From contig NZ_JACYXC010000001.1 in assembly GCF_016031615.1 (NCBI RefSeq), positions 3,038,001 through 3,102,000 on the forward strand: a DNA stretch of 64,000 nucleotides. Direction: 5' to 3'. This stretch comes from Streptomyces pactum. Lineage in GTDB: Bacteria; Actinomycetota; Actinomycetes; Streptomycetales; Streptomycetaceae. How positions within the stretch are numbered: position 1 is the first letter of the stretch; each line of letters starts with the position of its first letter. A program made the position numbers and the translations under genes. This document shows, one piece after another, positions 53,034 through 61,816 of this stretch. The notes beneath the pieces are model-generated. The model was not told where the DNA came from, did not search any database, and saw only the letters and a program-made list of their open reading frames with translations.

Positions 53034-54258
53034 GCCTCGGTCTGCGTCCGCGGGTCACCGGATGCGGTCGGGCGCGGGTCGCCGGCGGCGGACGCGTGGG
53101 TACGCCGGTGGCGGCTGCGGGCGGGCCGCCGGGCCGGCTGCCGGAGGTGTCGTACGCGGGGTCCGGCGGGCCGAAGGTGCCGAGGGCGGGGGCGAGGTCC
53201 GGATCGAGCGGCCGGGCGGTGCCGGGCGGCTGCGAGCTCCACCGCCGGCCGCCGGGCGGCGGGGTGGCGGCCTCGCCCGGGGACCTGCGGGCCGGGGCGG
53301 TTCCCGCGGCGGACGGTCCGGGGACGGGCGGGCCTGGGGCCGGCGGGCGGCCGGGGCGGCGGGCCTCCAGGTCGAGCAGCGCGACCACCTGCCGGCTGAC
53401 CCGCTCGACCAGCGGCCCGGGCAGCCAGCCGGGACCCAGCAGCGTCGCGGCGCCCGCGGGGGCGACGCGGGCGGCGATCTGCCCGGGCGTGGGACGGCCG
53501 GCGGGGTCCTTGGCCAGGCACGCGGTGACCAGCTCGCGCAGTTCCCCGGTGAGGCCGGGGCCGAGCACCGCGTCCTCGTGCACCACCTTGTACAGCAGGG
53601 CGGCGGAGCTGTGGCCGGGGAACGGGCCCTCGCCGGTGGCCGCGTACGCCAGGACCGCGCCCAGCGCGAAGACGTCCGTGGCGGCGTCCACCCGCCGGCC
53701 GAGGATCTGCTCGGGCGACATGTAGCCGGGTGAACCGAGGGAGGCGCCGGTGGCGGTGAGGGAGACCGTGCCCTCCAGGGCCCGGGCGATCCCGAAGTCG
53801 ATCAGGCGTGGACCGTCCAGGGTGAGCAGCACGTTGGACGGCTTGACGTCCCGGTGCACCAGCCCGAGGCGGTGGACCGCGGCGAGCGCCTCGGCGAGCC
53901 CGGCGGCCAGGGCCCGCACCGAGGGGCCGGGCAGCGGACCGGAGTCCAGTACCGCCTGGCTCAGCGCCGGGCCGGCCACGTACCCGGTGGCCACCCAGGG
54001 AATCCGGGCCTCGGGGTCGGCGTCGAGCACCGGCGCGGTCCAGGCGCCGCCGACCCGGCGGGCCGCCTCCACCTCGCGCCGGAAGCGGGCCCGGAACTGC
54101 TCGTCCCGCGCGAGGTGCGGGTGCACCGTCTTGACCGCGACCGTCCGTCCGCCGGCGGTACGCCCCACGTAGACGCTGCCCATGCCGCCGGCGCCGAGCC
54201 GCCCCAGGAGGCGGTACGGGCCGATCGACTGCGGGTCTTCCGCTCCCAGCGGCTGCAT
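52351..54258 (-). CDS. Serine/threonine protein kinase 2, catalytic part
   Basis: Hanks-type kinase: P-loop LGAGGMGSVYVG (about 21-32), K43 in VAVKTVH, alpha-C Glu about 63, HRDVKPSN with D137, DFG with D154, and the PGYMSPEQ activation segment. The catalytic domain ends near residue 275; the linker is natural up to about residue 400. Beyond that this frame gives Arg/Pro-rich nonsense down to 52351, while the overlapping frame 52086-53033 encodes a sensible linker, membrane helix and sensor. The true product is therefore probably one membrane kinase spanning 52086-54258. ATG at 54258 follows GGGGGAGG. The gene lies between mqnC and mqnA without functional similarity to them. Confidence 0.85.
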   Translation of the reverse strand: MQPLGAEDPQSIGPYRLLGRLGAGGMGSVYVGRTAGGRTVAVKTVHPHLARDEQFRARFRREVEAARRVGGAWTAPVLDADPEARIPWVATGYVAGPALSQAVLDSGPLPGPSVRALAAGLAEALAAVHRLGLVHRDVKPSNVLLTLDGPRLIDFGIARALEGTVSLTATGASLGSPGYMSPEQILGRRVDAATDVFALGAVLAYAATGEGPFPGHSSAALLYKVVHEDAVLGPGLTGELRELVTACLAKDPAGRPTPGQIAARVAPAGAATLLGPGWLPGPLVERVSRQVVALLDLEARRPGRPPAPGPPVPGPSAAGTAPARRSPGEAATPPPGGRRWSSQPPGTARPLDPDLAPALGTFGPPDPAYDTSGSRPGGPPAAATGVPTRPPPATRARPHPVTRGRRPRHVGPPPAAPVAGRRRPGRPRPRRPRRPGRFRRYGHSGLPGRGRPERLGRPRRRKPGRHRHPGHSRRPGRCRRPPRRAPAGAVPAGGGTGGRGGPADSPLRLAGPTQQATGAELFAGALGGRCAGRGGRRGVRVRPDPARRGRHPAGRREDRPAARHGEARPRRQCDGAALRRRRAGPGGLRELRRAAAPALLLRLPGLRGDLEGRRHPAGRGARRHHDGHHPPRHPR

Positions 54259-54508
54259 CGCGATGCCTCCCCCTCGACTGCGCCGGTCCAGCTTAGGCGG
54301 CGGCCCGGCCGCGGGCCCGGTGGTGCGGAAGACCCGTGCCGGGTGCCGTACCGGTGCCCGCCCGGCCCGCGGCCGGGCGGCGGACCCGCGGCGGGACGGC
54401 GGACCCCGCCGCCCCGGAGGGACGCGCCCGCGGGCCCGGCGGACCGGAACCGCGGCCCGGCGCCGGACCGGAACCGCCCGCCCGGCGCCGGGCCGGACGG
54501 GTCCGGGC

Positions 54509-55393
54509 TCAGCCGGCCGGGAGCAGCTCCACCCGGACGTCCGGCGGGTAGCCCATCCGGTCGGCGGTCCGGCGGGCGAACTCCGCTATGCCCTTGATCT
54601 GGTCGGTGCCGAGGCTGAAGTCGAGCGTGGTGAAGTACTGCTCCAGCACCGGCGCCTCCAGCGCCTCCCAGCGGGCGGCCTGCTCGGCGACCTTGGTCAC
54701 CTCCTGGAGGGACAGGTCGCGGGAGGCGAGGAACGCCTCGTGCACCGCGCGCACGATCGCCGGCTGGCGCTCCAGGTAGTCCCGGCGGGCGGCCCAGACC
54801 GCGAAGACGAACGGAAGCCCGGTCCACTCCTTCCACATCTGGCCCAGGTCGTGGACCTGGAGGCCGAGCCGGGGCGCGTAGTGGAGGTTGGCGCGGAGCG
54901 CGGCGTCGCCGATCAGCACCGCCGCGTCTGCCTCCTGCATCATCAGGCTGAGGTCCGGCGGGCAGACGTAGTAGTCGGGTTCCACCCCGTAGCGGTCGGA
55001 CAGCAGCAGCTGTGCCAGGCAGACCGCGGTGCGGGACTGGGAGCCGAGCGCGACCCGGGCCCGGTGCAGCTGGTCCAGCGGCACCTGGGAGACGATCACG
55101 CAGGACATCACCGGGCCGTCGCAGCCGACCGCGATGTCCGGCAGGGCGACCAGGTCGTCGGCGTGGCGCAGGAACTCCACCAGGCTGACCGGACCGATGT
55201 CCAGGTCCCCCCGGACGACCATGTCGTTGAGCGCGTCCGGGGTGTCCTTGGTCAACTCGAAGTCGAGCAGGCTGCCCGTACGGGCCAGGCCCCAGTAGAG
55301 GGGCAGACAATTGAGGTACTGGATGTGGCCGACCCGCGGCCGGCTCCGGTGGTGACCGGTGGCGGTGGCGGCGGCAGGGGCTGAATTGTCCAC
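54509..55393 (-). CDS. mqnA: Chorismate dehydratase (futalosine menaquinone pathway)
   Basis: First enzyme of the futalosine route, converting chorismate to 3-enolpyruvylbenzoate. The 294-residue protein has the periplasmic-binding-protein-like fold of MqnA: RVGHIQYLNCLPLYWGL (about 20-36), NDMVVRGDLDIGPVSLVEFLR (in pieces, about 56-76), LGSQSRTAVCLAQLLL (about 116), DAAVLIGDAALRA (about 155) and LPFVFAVWAARRDYL (about 192). GTG at 55393 has no ribosome binding site and the transcript may be leaderless. Divergent from the cold-shock gene. Confidence 0.93.
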   Translation of the reverse strand: MDNSAPAAATATGHHRSRPRVGHIQYLNCLPLYWGLARTGSLLDFELTKDTPDALNDMVVRGDLDIGPVSLVEFLRHADDLVALPDIAVGCDGPVMSCVIVSQVPLDQLHRARVALGSQSRTAVCLAQLLLSDRYGVEPDYYVCPPDLSLMMQEADAAVLIGDAALRANLHYAPRLGLQVHDLGQMWKEWTGLPFVFAVWAARRDYLERQPAIVRAVHEAFLASRDLSLQEVTKVAEQAARWEALEAPVLEQYFTTLDFSLGTDQIKGIAEFARRTADRMGYPPDVRVELLPAG

Positions 55394-55594
55394 AAACGGA
55401 GGCTAAGCCCCCCGGCCCGCCGCGGCGGCGCCGGGGTACGGTTGGGCGCGTCCATGACGGACCGGATCGGGCCTTATTCCCGTGGGGCCGGTGAGGGAAA
55501 CCCCCGGTTTCCGTGATCTTTGGCTCTTTCCTCGCGGAGAGCCACCGTGCTAGGCTCGCCGCAAGTTGCAGTTTGGTTTCCCTTGCAGTACAGA

Positions 55595-55624
55595 GCCTGC
55601 GGAGCATGTAACCCGCAGGCTTTT
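55595..55624 (+). ncRNA. Structured cold-shock leader: hairpin followed by T-run
   Basis: GCCTGCGG (55595-55602) and CCGCAGGC (55613-55620) form an 8-bp stem directly followed by TTTT and a second T-rich stretch (TAATTTT). That is the shape of an intrinsic terminator, placed about 65 nt before the cold-shock ATG. A TAGGCT -10-like box lies upstream at 55551-55556, so the hairpin would be in a leader of roughly 120 nt. CCTT at 55666-55669 can also pair with AAGG at 55676-55679, touching the ribosome binding site. Attenuation or temperature control is inferred. Confidence 0.5.
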
Positions 55625-55686
55625 GTAATTTTCAGACTTCTTTGCAGGTTCTGGAGCAGGGCAACCCTTTGGCCCAAGGAGGGCTT

Positions 55687-55890
55687 ATGGCTACCGGAAC
55701 CGTGAAGTGGTTCAACGCCGAAAAGGGCTTCGGATTCATCGCCCAGGACGGCGGCGGCCCCGATGTCTTCGTCCACTACTCCGCGATCAACGCGTCTGGC
55801 TTCCGCTCCCTGGAGGAGAACCAGACCGTGACCTTCGACGTCACCCAGGGCCCGAAGGGCCCGCAGGCCGAGAACGTCACCCCGGCCTGA
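55687..55890 (+). CDS. Cold-shock domain protein (CspA family)
   Basis: Single-domain RNA/ssDNA chaperone of 67 residues, the standard size. It starts MATGTVKWFNAEKGFGFI (RNP1 KGFGFI) and has DVFVHYSAI (RNP2), then the conserved end GPKGPQAENVTPA. ATG at 55687 follows AAGGAGGG; the frame is open upstream without family sequence. The long structured leader is typical of cold-shock genes. Two hairpins follow the stop. Confidence 0.96.
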   Translation: MATGTVKWFNAEKGFGFIAQDGGGPDVFVHYSAINASGFRSLEENQTVTFDVTQGPKGPQAENVTPA

Positions 55891-55905
55891 GACGTGTCCC
55901 GCGAA

Positions 55906-55978
55906 CCGGCTGCTCGCAGCCGGTGAACGGGACGAGGAAGCCCCGTTCCACCCGCTTCGGCGGGCGGGCGGGGCTTCC
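55906..55978 (+). terminator. Double hairpin terminator after the cold-shock gene
   Basis: ACCGGCTG-CTCG-CAGCCGGT (about 55904-55923) is followed by the longer hairpin GGAAGCCCCG ... CGGGGCTTCC (55936-55978), which encloses a CCCGC-TTCG-GCGGG inner stem. The stable TTCG loop makes this a convincing terminator. Confidence 0.8.
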
Positions 55979-56686
55979 GCCGTTCTCCCCTCCGCTCCGC
56001 CCGGCGCTCCGTCCCCGCACCCCGCCCCGGCCGCCCGACGCCGGGAGCGCGCCCCGGGGACCGGGCCGGCGGCACCGGTGTTTTCCCCGTGCTTCACCGC
56101 ATGTTCATGCCGATGATTGCCGTGATGGTCCCGCGCCGTCGCGGAAGGGCACCGAGTAACCGTTCCGCCGGCCCGTCCCCGCACGCGCGGAACTCAGCTG
56201 AGCACCCCCTTCGCCCGGCTGTCCGTATTCACGATTACCGGTCCGCGATAGCCGGTATTCCCCCGCGGCAACCGGTCCGGGCCGTCTTACCGCGCGGGGT
56301 GTGATCGCGTATCGGACGCCGGGCCCTTGGGGAGCCCGCACGGCAATCACTTACCTCTCCCGTCACACAGGCATCTTCGTTCCCTTGCGCACCATGGGGC
56401 CGGGGCGGATCCGACCCGCCCGCGACGTGAAATCCGCCACGCTCACGGCGGACCGGCCCCACGGCGGGGGGCTGCGGCGCTCGGCGGACGCGAGGAGGGA
56501 ACGGCGCGGTCGGTGGAGAGGGAGGGACCCGCCGCGTACGGCGGGGAAGGGACGACGCGCGGCGGACGGCGGGGAGGAACGGCACACGGCGGCGGCCCCT
56601 GCGCGCCGGGACCGGCAGGCGCCGGTGAAACGCTTTTGCGCCAGCAGGGCGACCCGGGCACACTCACGGCCGGAGGTGGGGAAAAG
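55979..56686 (+). other. Intergenic region between the cold-shock and GNAT genes
   Basis: About 700 bp. Several moderately AT-rich islands (56090-56130, 56200-56260 and 56330-56390) look promoter-like. No frame shows streptomycete codon bias or a family motif, and I could not assign a function. Confidence 0.35.
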
Positions 56687-57184
56687 ATGACCGATGTGGT
56701 GCCACGGCTGACCGTCCGCGATCTGCTGCCGGCAGACCTGACGCAGTGCGGGTGGGCCGGTTCGGACCTTCACCTGGCCAATGTGGCGGCGCAGTTGACG
56801 CGGGCCGCGCGCGCCGAGGTGGACTACCTCGCGGCGTTCACCCCGGCGGGCGCCCCGGTGGCCAAGTGCGGCATCGACTACGGGGAGAGCGAAGGCGCCG
56901 GCACGCTCTGGCAACTGGTGGTCCACCCCGAGCTGCGCTCCCGCGGCATCGGCACCCTGCTGATCCGGGCGGCCGAGGAACGCATCACGGCGCGCGGGCT
57001 GCGCCGGGCCGAACTGGCGGTGGAGGAGGACAACCCCCGGGCCCGGGAGCTGTACGAGCGGCTCGGTTACGTCGTCTGCGGCCGGCGACCCGACAGCTGG
57101 GACGAGCGGGCGCCGGACGGATCGGTGCGCCGCCGCGAGACGGTGTGCACCGTCCTGCGCAAGGACCTGCCCGCCACACCCTGA
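56687..57184 (+). CDS. GNAT family N-acetyltransferase
   Basis: Acetyl-CoA-dependent acyltransferase of 165 residues. The GNAT core shows TLWQLVVHPELRSRGIGTLL with the pyrophosphate-binding R/Q-x-x-G-x-G/A signature (RSRGIG, about 85), then AELAVEEDNPRARELYERLGY (about 105-125), the typical motif B. The substrate is unknown. ATG at 56687 lies behind GGAGG/GGGG; the upstream extension of the frame is low-complexity. No operon partner. Confidence 0.88.
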   Translation: MTDVVPRLTVRDLLPADLTQCGWAGSDLHLANVAAQLTRAARAEVDYLAAFTPAGAPVAKCGIDYGESEGAGTLWQLVVHPELRSRGIGTLLIRAAEERITARGLRRAELAVEEDNPRARELYERLGYVVCGRRPDSWDERAPDGSVRRRETVCTVLRKDLPATP

Positions 57185-57356
57185 CCGGAAGACCGCCCCG
57201 ACGTGGACGACCGCCGGCACCGGAGGGCGCCCGCACCGGACGGGCGCCCCGGCGGCGGGCGCCCCCGCGGCGGGCGCCCGGTGGTCGATCGGGGCATCCG
57301 GCCGGCAGCAGACCACACGGGTGGCCGGGTGCCGGTCGGAGGCCGCACGGCCGGGG

Positions 57357-58124
57357 TCAGCCGGCCGGGTGGCCGGCTGCCGGTTGCGCGGGGGCCGGTC
57401 GCGCGGCGGTCGGTGGCGCGGGTTGCGCGGCGGTCGGTGGCGCGGGGGGCGGGGACCAGCCGCGGCCCTCGATCAGGTTGCCCAGCCCGGCCCAGGCGAA
57501 GTTCATCAGCGTGGCCGCCGTCTCCCGGGCCGACGGCCCGTCCGTACCGCCGCCCGCACCGCCGTCGTCACCGCCGTCGTCGCCGGCCGCGCCCGCCCAG
57601 TCCGCGAGCGACTCCGCCGCGCCCACCAGCGCTTCCGCCAGCGCCGACGCCTCCCGCCCGGCGGGCCGGGAGCGGCATCCCGCCTCCCGGGCGGCCACCG
57701 CGATCTGGCGGGTCACCAGGTCCACGATCTCCGCCCGCATGGCGGCGACCTCCCGCGCGAACGGCTCCCCCTGGGTACGCGCCTGGACGTGCAGCACCGC
57801 CCACCCGTCCGGGTGCGCGGCGGTGTGCGCGAAGAAGCCGTTGAGCCCCTCCCACATCTGCCGGTCGGCCGGCGCGCCCGGTTCCACGGCCCGGCGGACC
57901 GCCGCCACCAGGGCCGCCGCCTCCCGCCGGACGCAGGCGCTGAACAGCTCCTCCTTGGAGTGGAGGTAGAGGTAGACCAACGGCTTGGACACCCCCGCCA
58001 GTTCGGCGATCTCGTCCATGGACGCCGCCCGGTAGCCGCGCCGGGCGAAGATCCGCACCGCGGCGTCGAGCATCTGCTGCTCCCGCACCGCCCGTGGCAC
58101 CCGCTTGCTCTTGACCGCTCCCAC
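57357..58124 (-). CDS. TetR family regulator with Pro/Ala tail
   Basis: Regulator of 255 residues. The helix-turn-helix at about 15-60 reads MLDAAVRIFARRGYRAASM, then AGVSKPLVYLYLHSKEELF. The ligand domain contains EGLNGFFAHTAAHPDGWAVL and a Gly/Asp-rich loop (about 185-197). The last 35 residues are a Pro/Ala/Thr-rich tail. GTG at 58124 follows GGGAGGGG. It is divergent from the asparagine synthetase gene over 188 bp, so that gene could be its target. The ligand is unknown. Confidence 0.9.
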   Translation of the reverse strand: MGAVKSKRVPRAVREQQMLDAAVRIFARRGYRAASMDEIAELAGVSKPLVYLYLHSKEELFSACVRREAAALVAAVRRAVEPGAPADRQMWEGLNGFFAHTAAHPDGWAVLHVQARTQGEPFAREVAAMRAEIVDLVTRQIAVAAREAGCRSRPAGREASALAEALVGAAESLADWAGAAGDDGGDDGGAGGGTDGPSARETAATLMNFAWAGLGNLIEGRGWSPPPAPPTAAQPAPPTAARPAPAQPAAGHPAG

Positions 58125-58312
58125 CTGGAAGGCCCCTCCCGTCCCCCGTCTTCCCCGTCACGTTCCGCCCAGCGTACGGGCACGAGGTGCGAAAGCAGAC
58201 ACGGTCACGAAGCCGCGGATCCCAGGCTTCCGGGCTTCCACGCCATAGATTCCTGGGTCAGCGGATGAACGGTGAGTGAACGGCCAATCTGTTGACAGGA
58301 GGCGTACGGGAC

Positions 58313-60337
58313 GTGTGCGGCATCGCGGGATGGGTGGACTACGCGCGGGACCTGACGGACCGGCAGGACGTCCTGCTGGGCATGACGGCCACCATGGCCT
58401 GCCGGGGACCGGACGACGAGGGGCGGTGGGCGGGCCGCCACGCGCTGCTGGGCCACCGCAGACTCGCCGTGATCGACCCGGCGGCCGGCCGGCAGCCGAT
58501 GTGCTCGGCGGCCACCGGCCCCGGCGGCGGGCCGGAGGCGGCGCTCACCTTCAGCGGCGAGGTCTACAACCACCGCGAGCTGCGCGCCGAACTGACCGGC
58601 CGGGGCCACGCCTTCCGTACCGCGAGCGACACCGAGGTGGTGCTCCGCGCCTATCTGGAGTGGGGCGCCGGGTTCGTGGAGCGGCTCAACGGGATGTACG
58701 GCTTCGCGCTGTGGGACGCCCGTACCGAGGAACTCCTGCTGGTCCGCGACCGGCTGGGCGTCAAACCGCTCTTCTACCGGCCCACCCGGCACGGCCTGCT
58801 GTTCGGTTCCGAGCCCAAGGCGATCCTGGCCCATCCGTGGGCCGAGGCGGTGGTGGACACCGACGGGCTGCGGGAGCTGTTCGCCCTCGCCAAGACCCCC
58901 GGGCACGCGGTCTACCGGGGCCTGCGCGAGGTGGTGCCCGGCAGGCTGGTGCGCCTGAGCCGTGCGGGGCTGCGGCACCACACGTACTGGCGGCTGCCCA
59001 CCACCGAGCACACCGACGACCTGCCCACCACCGTGGACACCGTCCGGGAACTCCTCGACGACACCGTGACCCGCCAGCTCGTCGCGGACGTGCCGCGCTG
59101 TGCCCTGCTCTCCGGCGGGCTGGACTCCAGCGCGGTGACCGCGCTCGCCGCCCGCCGGCTCGCCGCGGAGGGCGCGGGGCCGCTCGCCACCTTCGCGGTG
59201 GACTTCGCCGCCCGGGCCGCGACGGACGCCGGGCACGTCGCCGGGGGCGCCGGGGCGGAGGACGCTGCCGAGGGCGGAGGCACGGAGGTCGCGGCCGGGA
59301 GCGGGGGCGGGGGTACGGAGGTCGCGGCCGGGGGGGCGGGGGTGCCGGGGGCACCGGGGGCCGGAGCGCCGGACGGGGGCAGCCCGGACCGCCCCTACGC
59401 GCACGCCGTGGCCGCGCACACCGGCACCCGGCACACCGACATCGTGCTGCCGGTCGCCGGGCTCGCCGACCCGCTGCACCGCACCACCGCGCTCGTCGCC
59501 CGCGACCTCCCGGTCGGCCGCGGCGAGCGCGACACCTCGCTCTACCTGCTGTTCAAGGCGGTGCGGCGGCACTCCACGGTGGCGCTGTCCGGGGAGGCGG
59601 CGGACGAGCTGTTCGGCGGGTACGGCTGGTTCCACGACCCCGCCGCGGTCGCCTCGGACACCTTCCCGTGGCTGGGCACGGGCGGCCCCGGGTTCGCCGG
59701 CACCCTGGACCGGCTGCTCGAACCCGGGCTCCGCAAGCGGCTCGACCTGGACACCTACCGGCGCGACCGCCACCGGGAGGCGGTGGCGGAGGTGGAACAG
59801 CCGCCCGGCGCCACCGACCCGGTGGAGCGGCGGATGCGGGAGGTGGGCCACCTGGCGCTCACCCGGTTCCTGCCGCGTCTGCTGGAGCGGAAGGACCGGA
59901 TGTCGATGGCGGTGGGACTGGAGGCGCGGGTGCCGTTCTGCGACCACCGGCTGGTCGCCTACGTGCACAACACGCCCTGGGCGATGAAGACCCACGACGG
60001 CCGGGAGAAGAGCCTGCTGCGGGCCGCGGTCCGCGATCTGCTGCCCGCGGCCGTCGCCGACCGGCCGAAGAGCCCGTACCCGTCCACGCCGCACCGGACC
60101 TACACCGCCGCGGTGCGCGAGCAGTTCGCCCGGCTGCTGGCCGATCCGGGCGAGCCGGTGCACGCGCTGCTGGACGCGGGATGGGCCCGGCGGACCGGCC
60201 GGGCGGCCGCCGCGGGGCCGGGCCCCGGCCGCCCGGCGGACCCGGACCTCGCCGACTACCTCGACCGCTACGGGATGGAGACCGCCCTGCTGCTCAACAC
60301 CTGGCTGCGGCGGTACGCGGTACGCCTCGACCTGTGA
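58313..60337 (+). CDS. asnB: Asparagine synthase (glutamine-hydrolysing) with Gly-rich insert
   Basis: Two-domain amidotransferase of 674 residues making asparagine from aspartate, ATP and glutamine. The GTG at 58313 is directly followed by TGC, so processing exposes the catalytic Cys (CGIAGWVDY). The glutaminase domain has RGPDDEG (about 31-37), LGHRRLAVID and SGEVYNHRELR. The synthetase domain has the PP-loop LLSGGLDSSAV (about 263-273), SGEAADELFGGYGWF (about 426) and EARVPFCDH (about 540). Between the PP-loop and RPYAHAVAAHTG lies an insert of about 55 residues almost entirely Gly, Ala, Glu and Pro (about 302-358), absent from typical AsnB. The start follows AGGAGG. Confidence 0.92.
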   Translation: MCGIAGWVDYARDLTDRQDVLLGMTATMACRGPDDEGRWAGRHALLGHRRLAVIDPAAGRQPMCSAATGPGGGPEAALTFSGEVYNHRELRAELTGRGHAFRTASDTEVVLRAYLEWGAGFVERLNGMYGFALWDARTEELLLVRDRLGVKPLFYRPTRHGLLFGSEPKAILAHPWAEAVVDTDGLRELFALAKTPGHAVYRGLREVVPGRLVRLSRAGLRHHTYWRLPTTEHTDDLPTTVDTVRELLDDTVTRQLVADVPRCALLSGGLDSSAVTALAARRLAAEGAGPLATFAVDFAARAATDAGHVAGGAGAEDAAEGGGTEVAAGSGGGGTEVAAGGAGVPGAPGAGAPDGGSPDRPYAHAVAAHTGTRHTDIVLPVAGLADPLHRTTALVARDLPVGRGERDTSLYLLFKAVRRHSTVALSGEAADELFGGYGWFHDPAAVASDTFPWLGTGGPGFAGTLDRLLEPGLRKRLDLDTYRRDRHREAVAEVEQPPGATDPVERRMREVGHLALTRFLPRLLERKDRMSMAVGLEARVPFCDHRLVAYVHNTPWAMKTHDGREKSLLRAAVRDLLPAAVADRPKSPYPSTPHRTYTAAVREQFARLLADPGEPVHALLDAGWARRTGRAAAAGPGPGRPADPDLADYLDRYGMETALLLNTWLRRYAVRLDL

Positions 60338-60531
60338 CCGGCGGCGGCCCCGGGGCAGGGACGGACAGGGCGAGGGCCGGGTCGGGTCCGCGCCCCCGGG
60401 CGGGGCGTGCCCACCGGGGGGCCGGGCGGGGGCGCGGGCCGCGGGATCGGCCCGGGCGCGGCGAACCGGCCCGGGGGTGGCGGCCGGCCCGGGAGATGGC
60501 GGGCCGGACGTGGCGGGCCGGGGCGTGACGG

Positions 60532-60984
60532 TCAGCCCAGGGCGCTGCGGGCCGCGGTGACCAGGGCCGCCGCGGCGGGGCTCGCCCCCGCCGCCTCGTC
60601 GAGCGCCGCGCTGAGCGTCTCCCCGTAGGTGGCGCGGGCCTCCTCGTGGCGGGCCCGGCCGGCATCGGTGAGCACGGTGTACACGCCGCGCTTGTCGTCC
60701 GGACAGGAGTCCCGGAAGGTGAGGCCCGCCGCGTTGAGCCGGCCGACCAGCCGGGTCACCGAACTCTGGTTGAGCCCCAGCCGGTCGGCCAGCTCCTGCA
60801 TCCGCAGCTCGCACCGGGGGCCGGCCGCCGACAGGTGCCCCAGCGCCCGGTACTCGGAGAGCCCGAGGCCGTGCCGGCGCTGGAGCACGGCACCCAGCCG
60901 GTGCTCCACCCGCGCGTGCAGGGCCAGCACGTGGTTCCACATCTCCGGGTCGGCCGGAGCGGGTCGGGGCGTGGCCGGTGGCAT
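60532..60984 (-). CDS. MarR family transcriptional regulator
   Basis: Winged-helix repressor of 150 residues: helix VLALHARVEHRLGAVLQRRHGL, recognition region MQELADRLGLNQSSVTRLVGRLNAAGL (in pieces, about 62-88) and wing DDKRGVYTVLTDAGR. It is divergent from two SMR exporter genes across a 133-bp AT-rich promoter region with candidate operators, so it probably controls drug efflux. Ligand unknown. Confidence 0.9.
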   Translation of the reverse strand: MPPATPRPAPADPEMWNHVLALHARVEHRLGAVLQRRHGLGLSEYRALGHLSAAGPRCELRMQELADRLGLNQSSVTRLVGRLNAAGLTFRDSCPDDKRGVYTVLTDAGRARHEEARATYGETLSAALDEAAGASPAAAALVTAARSALG

Positions 60985-61036
60985 GGTGACTCCTCGGTTC
61001 CGGCGGCCCGGACGGTCACCGGGCCGGCGATGGCGA

Positions 61037-61097
61037 TTGACAGCAGATTACTTGTACATGCATGATCTTCCCACCGAGAACTTGCACGTACATACAA
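61037..61097. promoter_or_regulatory. Divergent MarR/SMR promoter with two operator-like sites
   Basis: TTGACA (61037-61042) and CATGAT (61061-61066, 18-bp spacer) form a plausible promoter toward the SMR genes. TTGCACGTACATACAA (61082-61097) is a 12-of-16 palindrome; a related sequence TTGTACATGCATGATC (61052-61067) lies 30 bp upstream and overlaps the promoter. The pair fits MarR dimers on one DNA face. Confidence 0.5.
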
Positions 61098-61117
61098 TCA
61101 TTGAGGGGTCGTCTCCC

Positions 61118-61513
61118 ATGGCCTGGGTCCATCTGCTCATCGCGTCCGTCTTCGAGGTCGTCTTCGCCCTCTCCACCAACGCCACCGACGGTTTCACCAG
61201 GCTGGGGCCGTCCCTGCTGACCGCCGCGGCGGCGGCCGGCGGGATCTTCTTCCTCAGCCTCGCGCTGCGGACCCTGGACGTGGGCGTGGGCTACACCGTC
61301 TGGACCGGCATCGGCTCGGTCGGCACCGTGGTGCTGGGCACCGTGATCTTCGACGAGTCGATCAACGGCTGGAAGGTGCTGGCCTTCGTCCTGATCATCG
61401 GTGGCGTCCTGGGCCTGAAGCTCTCCGACTCGCTCTCCCGCGCGCAGACCGAGGAGCCCCGCGAGGACGCCGAGCGGCGGCAGCCGGCGGGCGCCGGAAC
61501 GCTCGCCGCCTGA
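61118..61513 (+). CDS. Small multidrug resistance (SMR) exporter, first subunit
   Basis: Four-helix membrane transporter of 131 residues. It starts MAWVHLLIASVFEVVFAL with the essential membrane Glu (about 13) and has the TM3 signature SLALRTLDVGVGYTVWTGIG and TM4 VLAFVLIIGGVLGLKL. A 25-residue polar tail follows TM4, longer than the tail of the second SMR. It is paired with the paralog at 61817, and SMR proteins encoded as pairs often work as heterodimers. ATG at 61118 follows GAGGGG. Confidence 0.92.
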   Translation: MAWVHLLIASVFEVVFALSTNATDGFTRLGPSLLTAAAAAGGIFFLSLALRTLDVGVGYTVWTGIGSVGTVVLGTVIFDESINGWKVLAFVLIIGGVLGLKLSDSLSRAQTEEPREDAERRQPAGAGTLAA

Positions 61514-61816
61514 GCCGCTCCCACGGCCCCCGCCTCCGCTCCTCCCCGCCCGGCCCGCCGCTCCACCCCGTCCTGCCCCGCCCCGGCACACCCGGCCCGT
61601 CCCACCCGGCCGCCCTGCCGAGCCCCGGGCCGTTCCGGTGAGCCCGGTCGTCCCGCCCACTCCGGCGTCCCGTCGAGCCCGGACGCGCCGCCGGCCGTCA
61701 TCCCGTCGGGCCCGGTCGACCCGTCGGGCCCGGCCGCTCCGGTCGGCCGTCCCCGGCCCGTCCGCCGGCCACCGCCACCGCCCCGCCTCTCCCCGCCTCC
61801 CGAAAGGAATGCCGCC

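Noticed and set aside
52745..53521. 258-codon minus-strand frame overlapping the kinase 2 linker
   Set aside because: Read as an Arg/Ala/Pro-rich string without domain; the kinase and sensor frames explain the region better.
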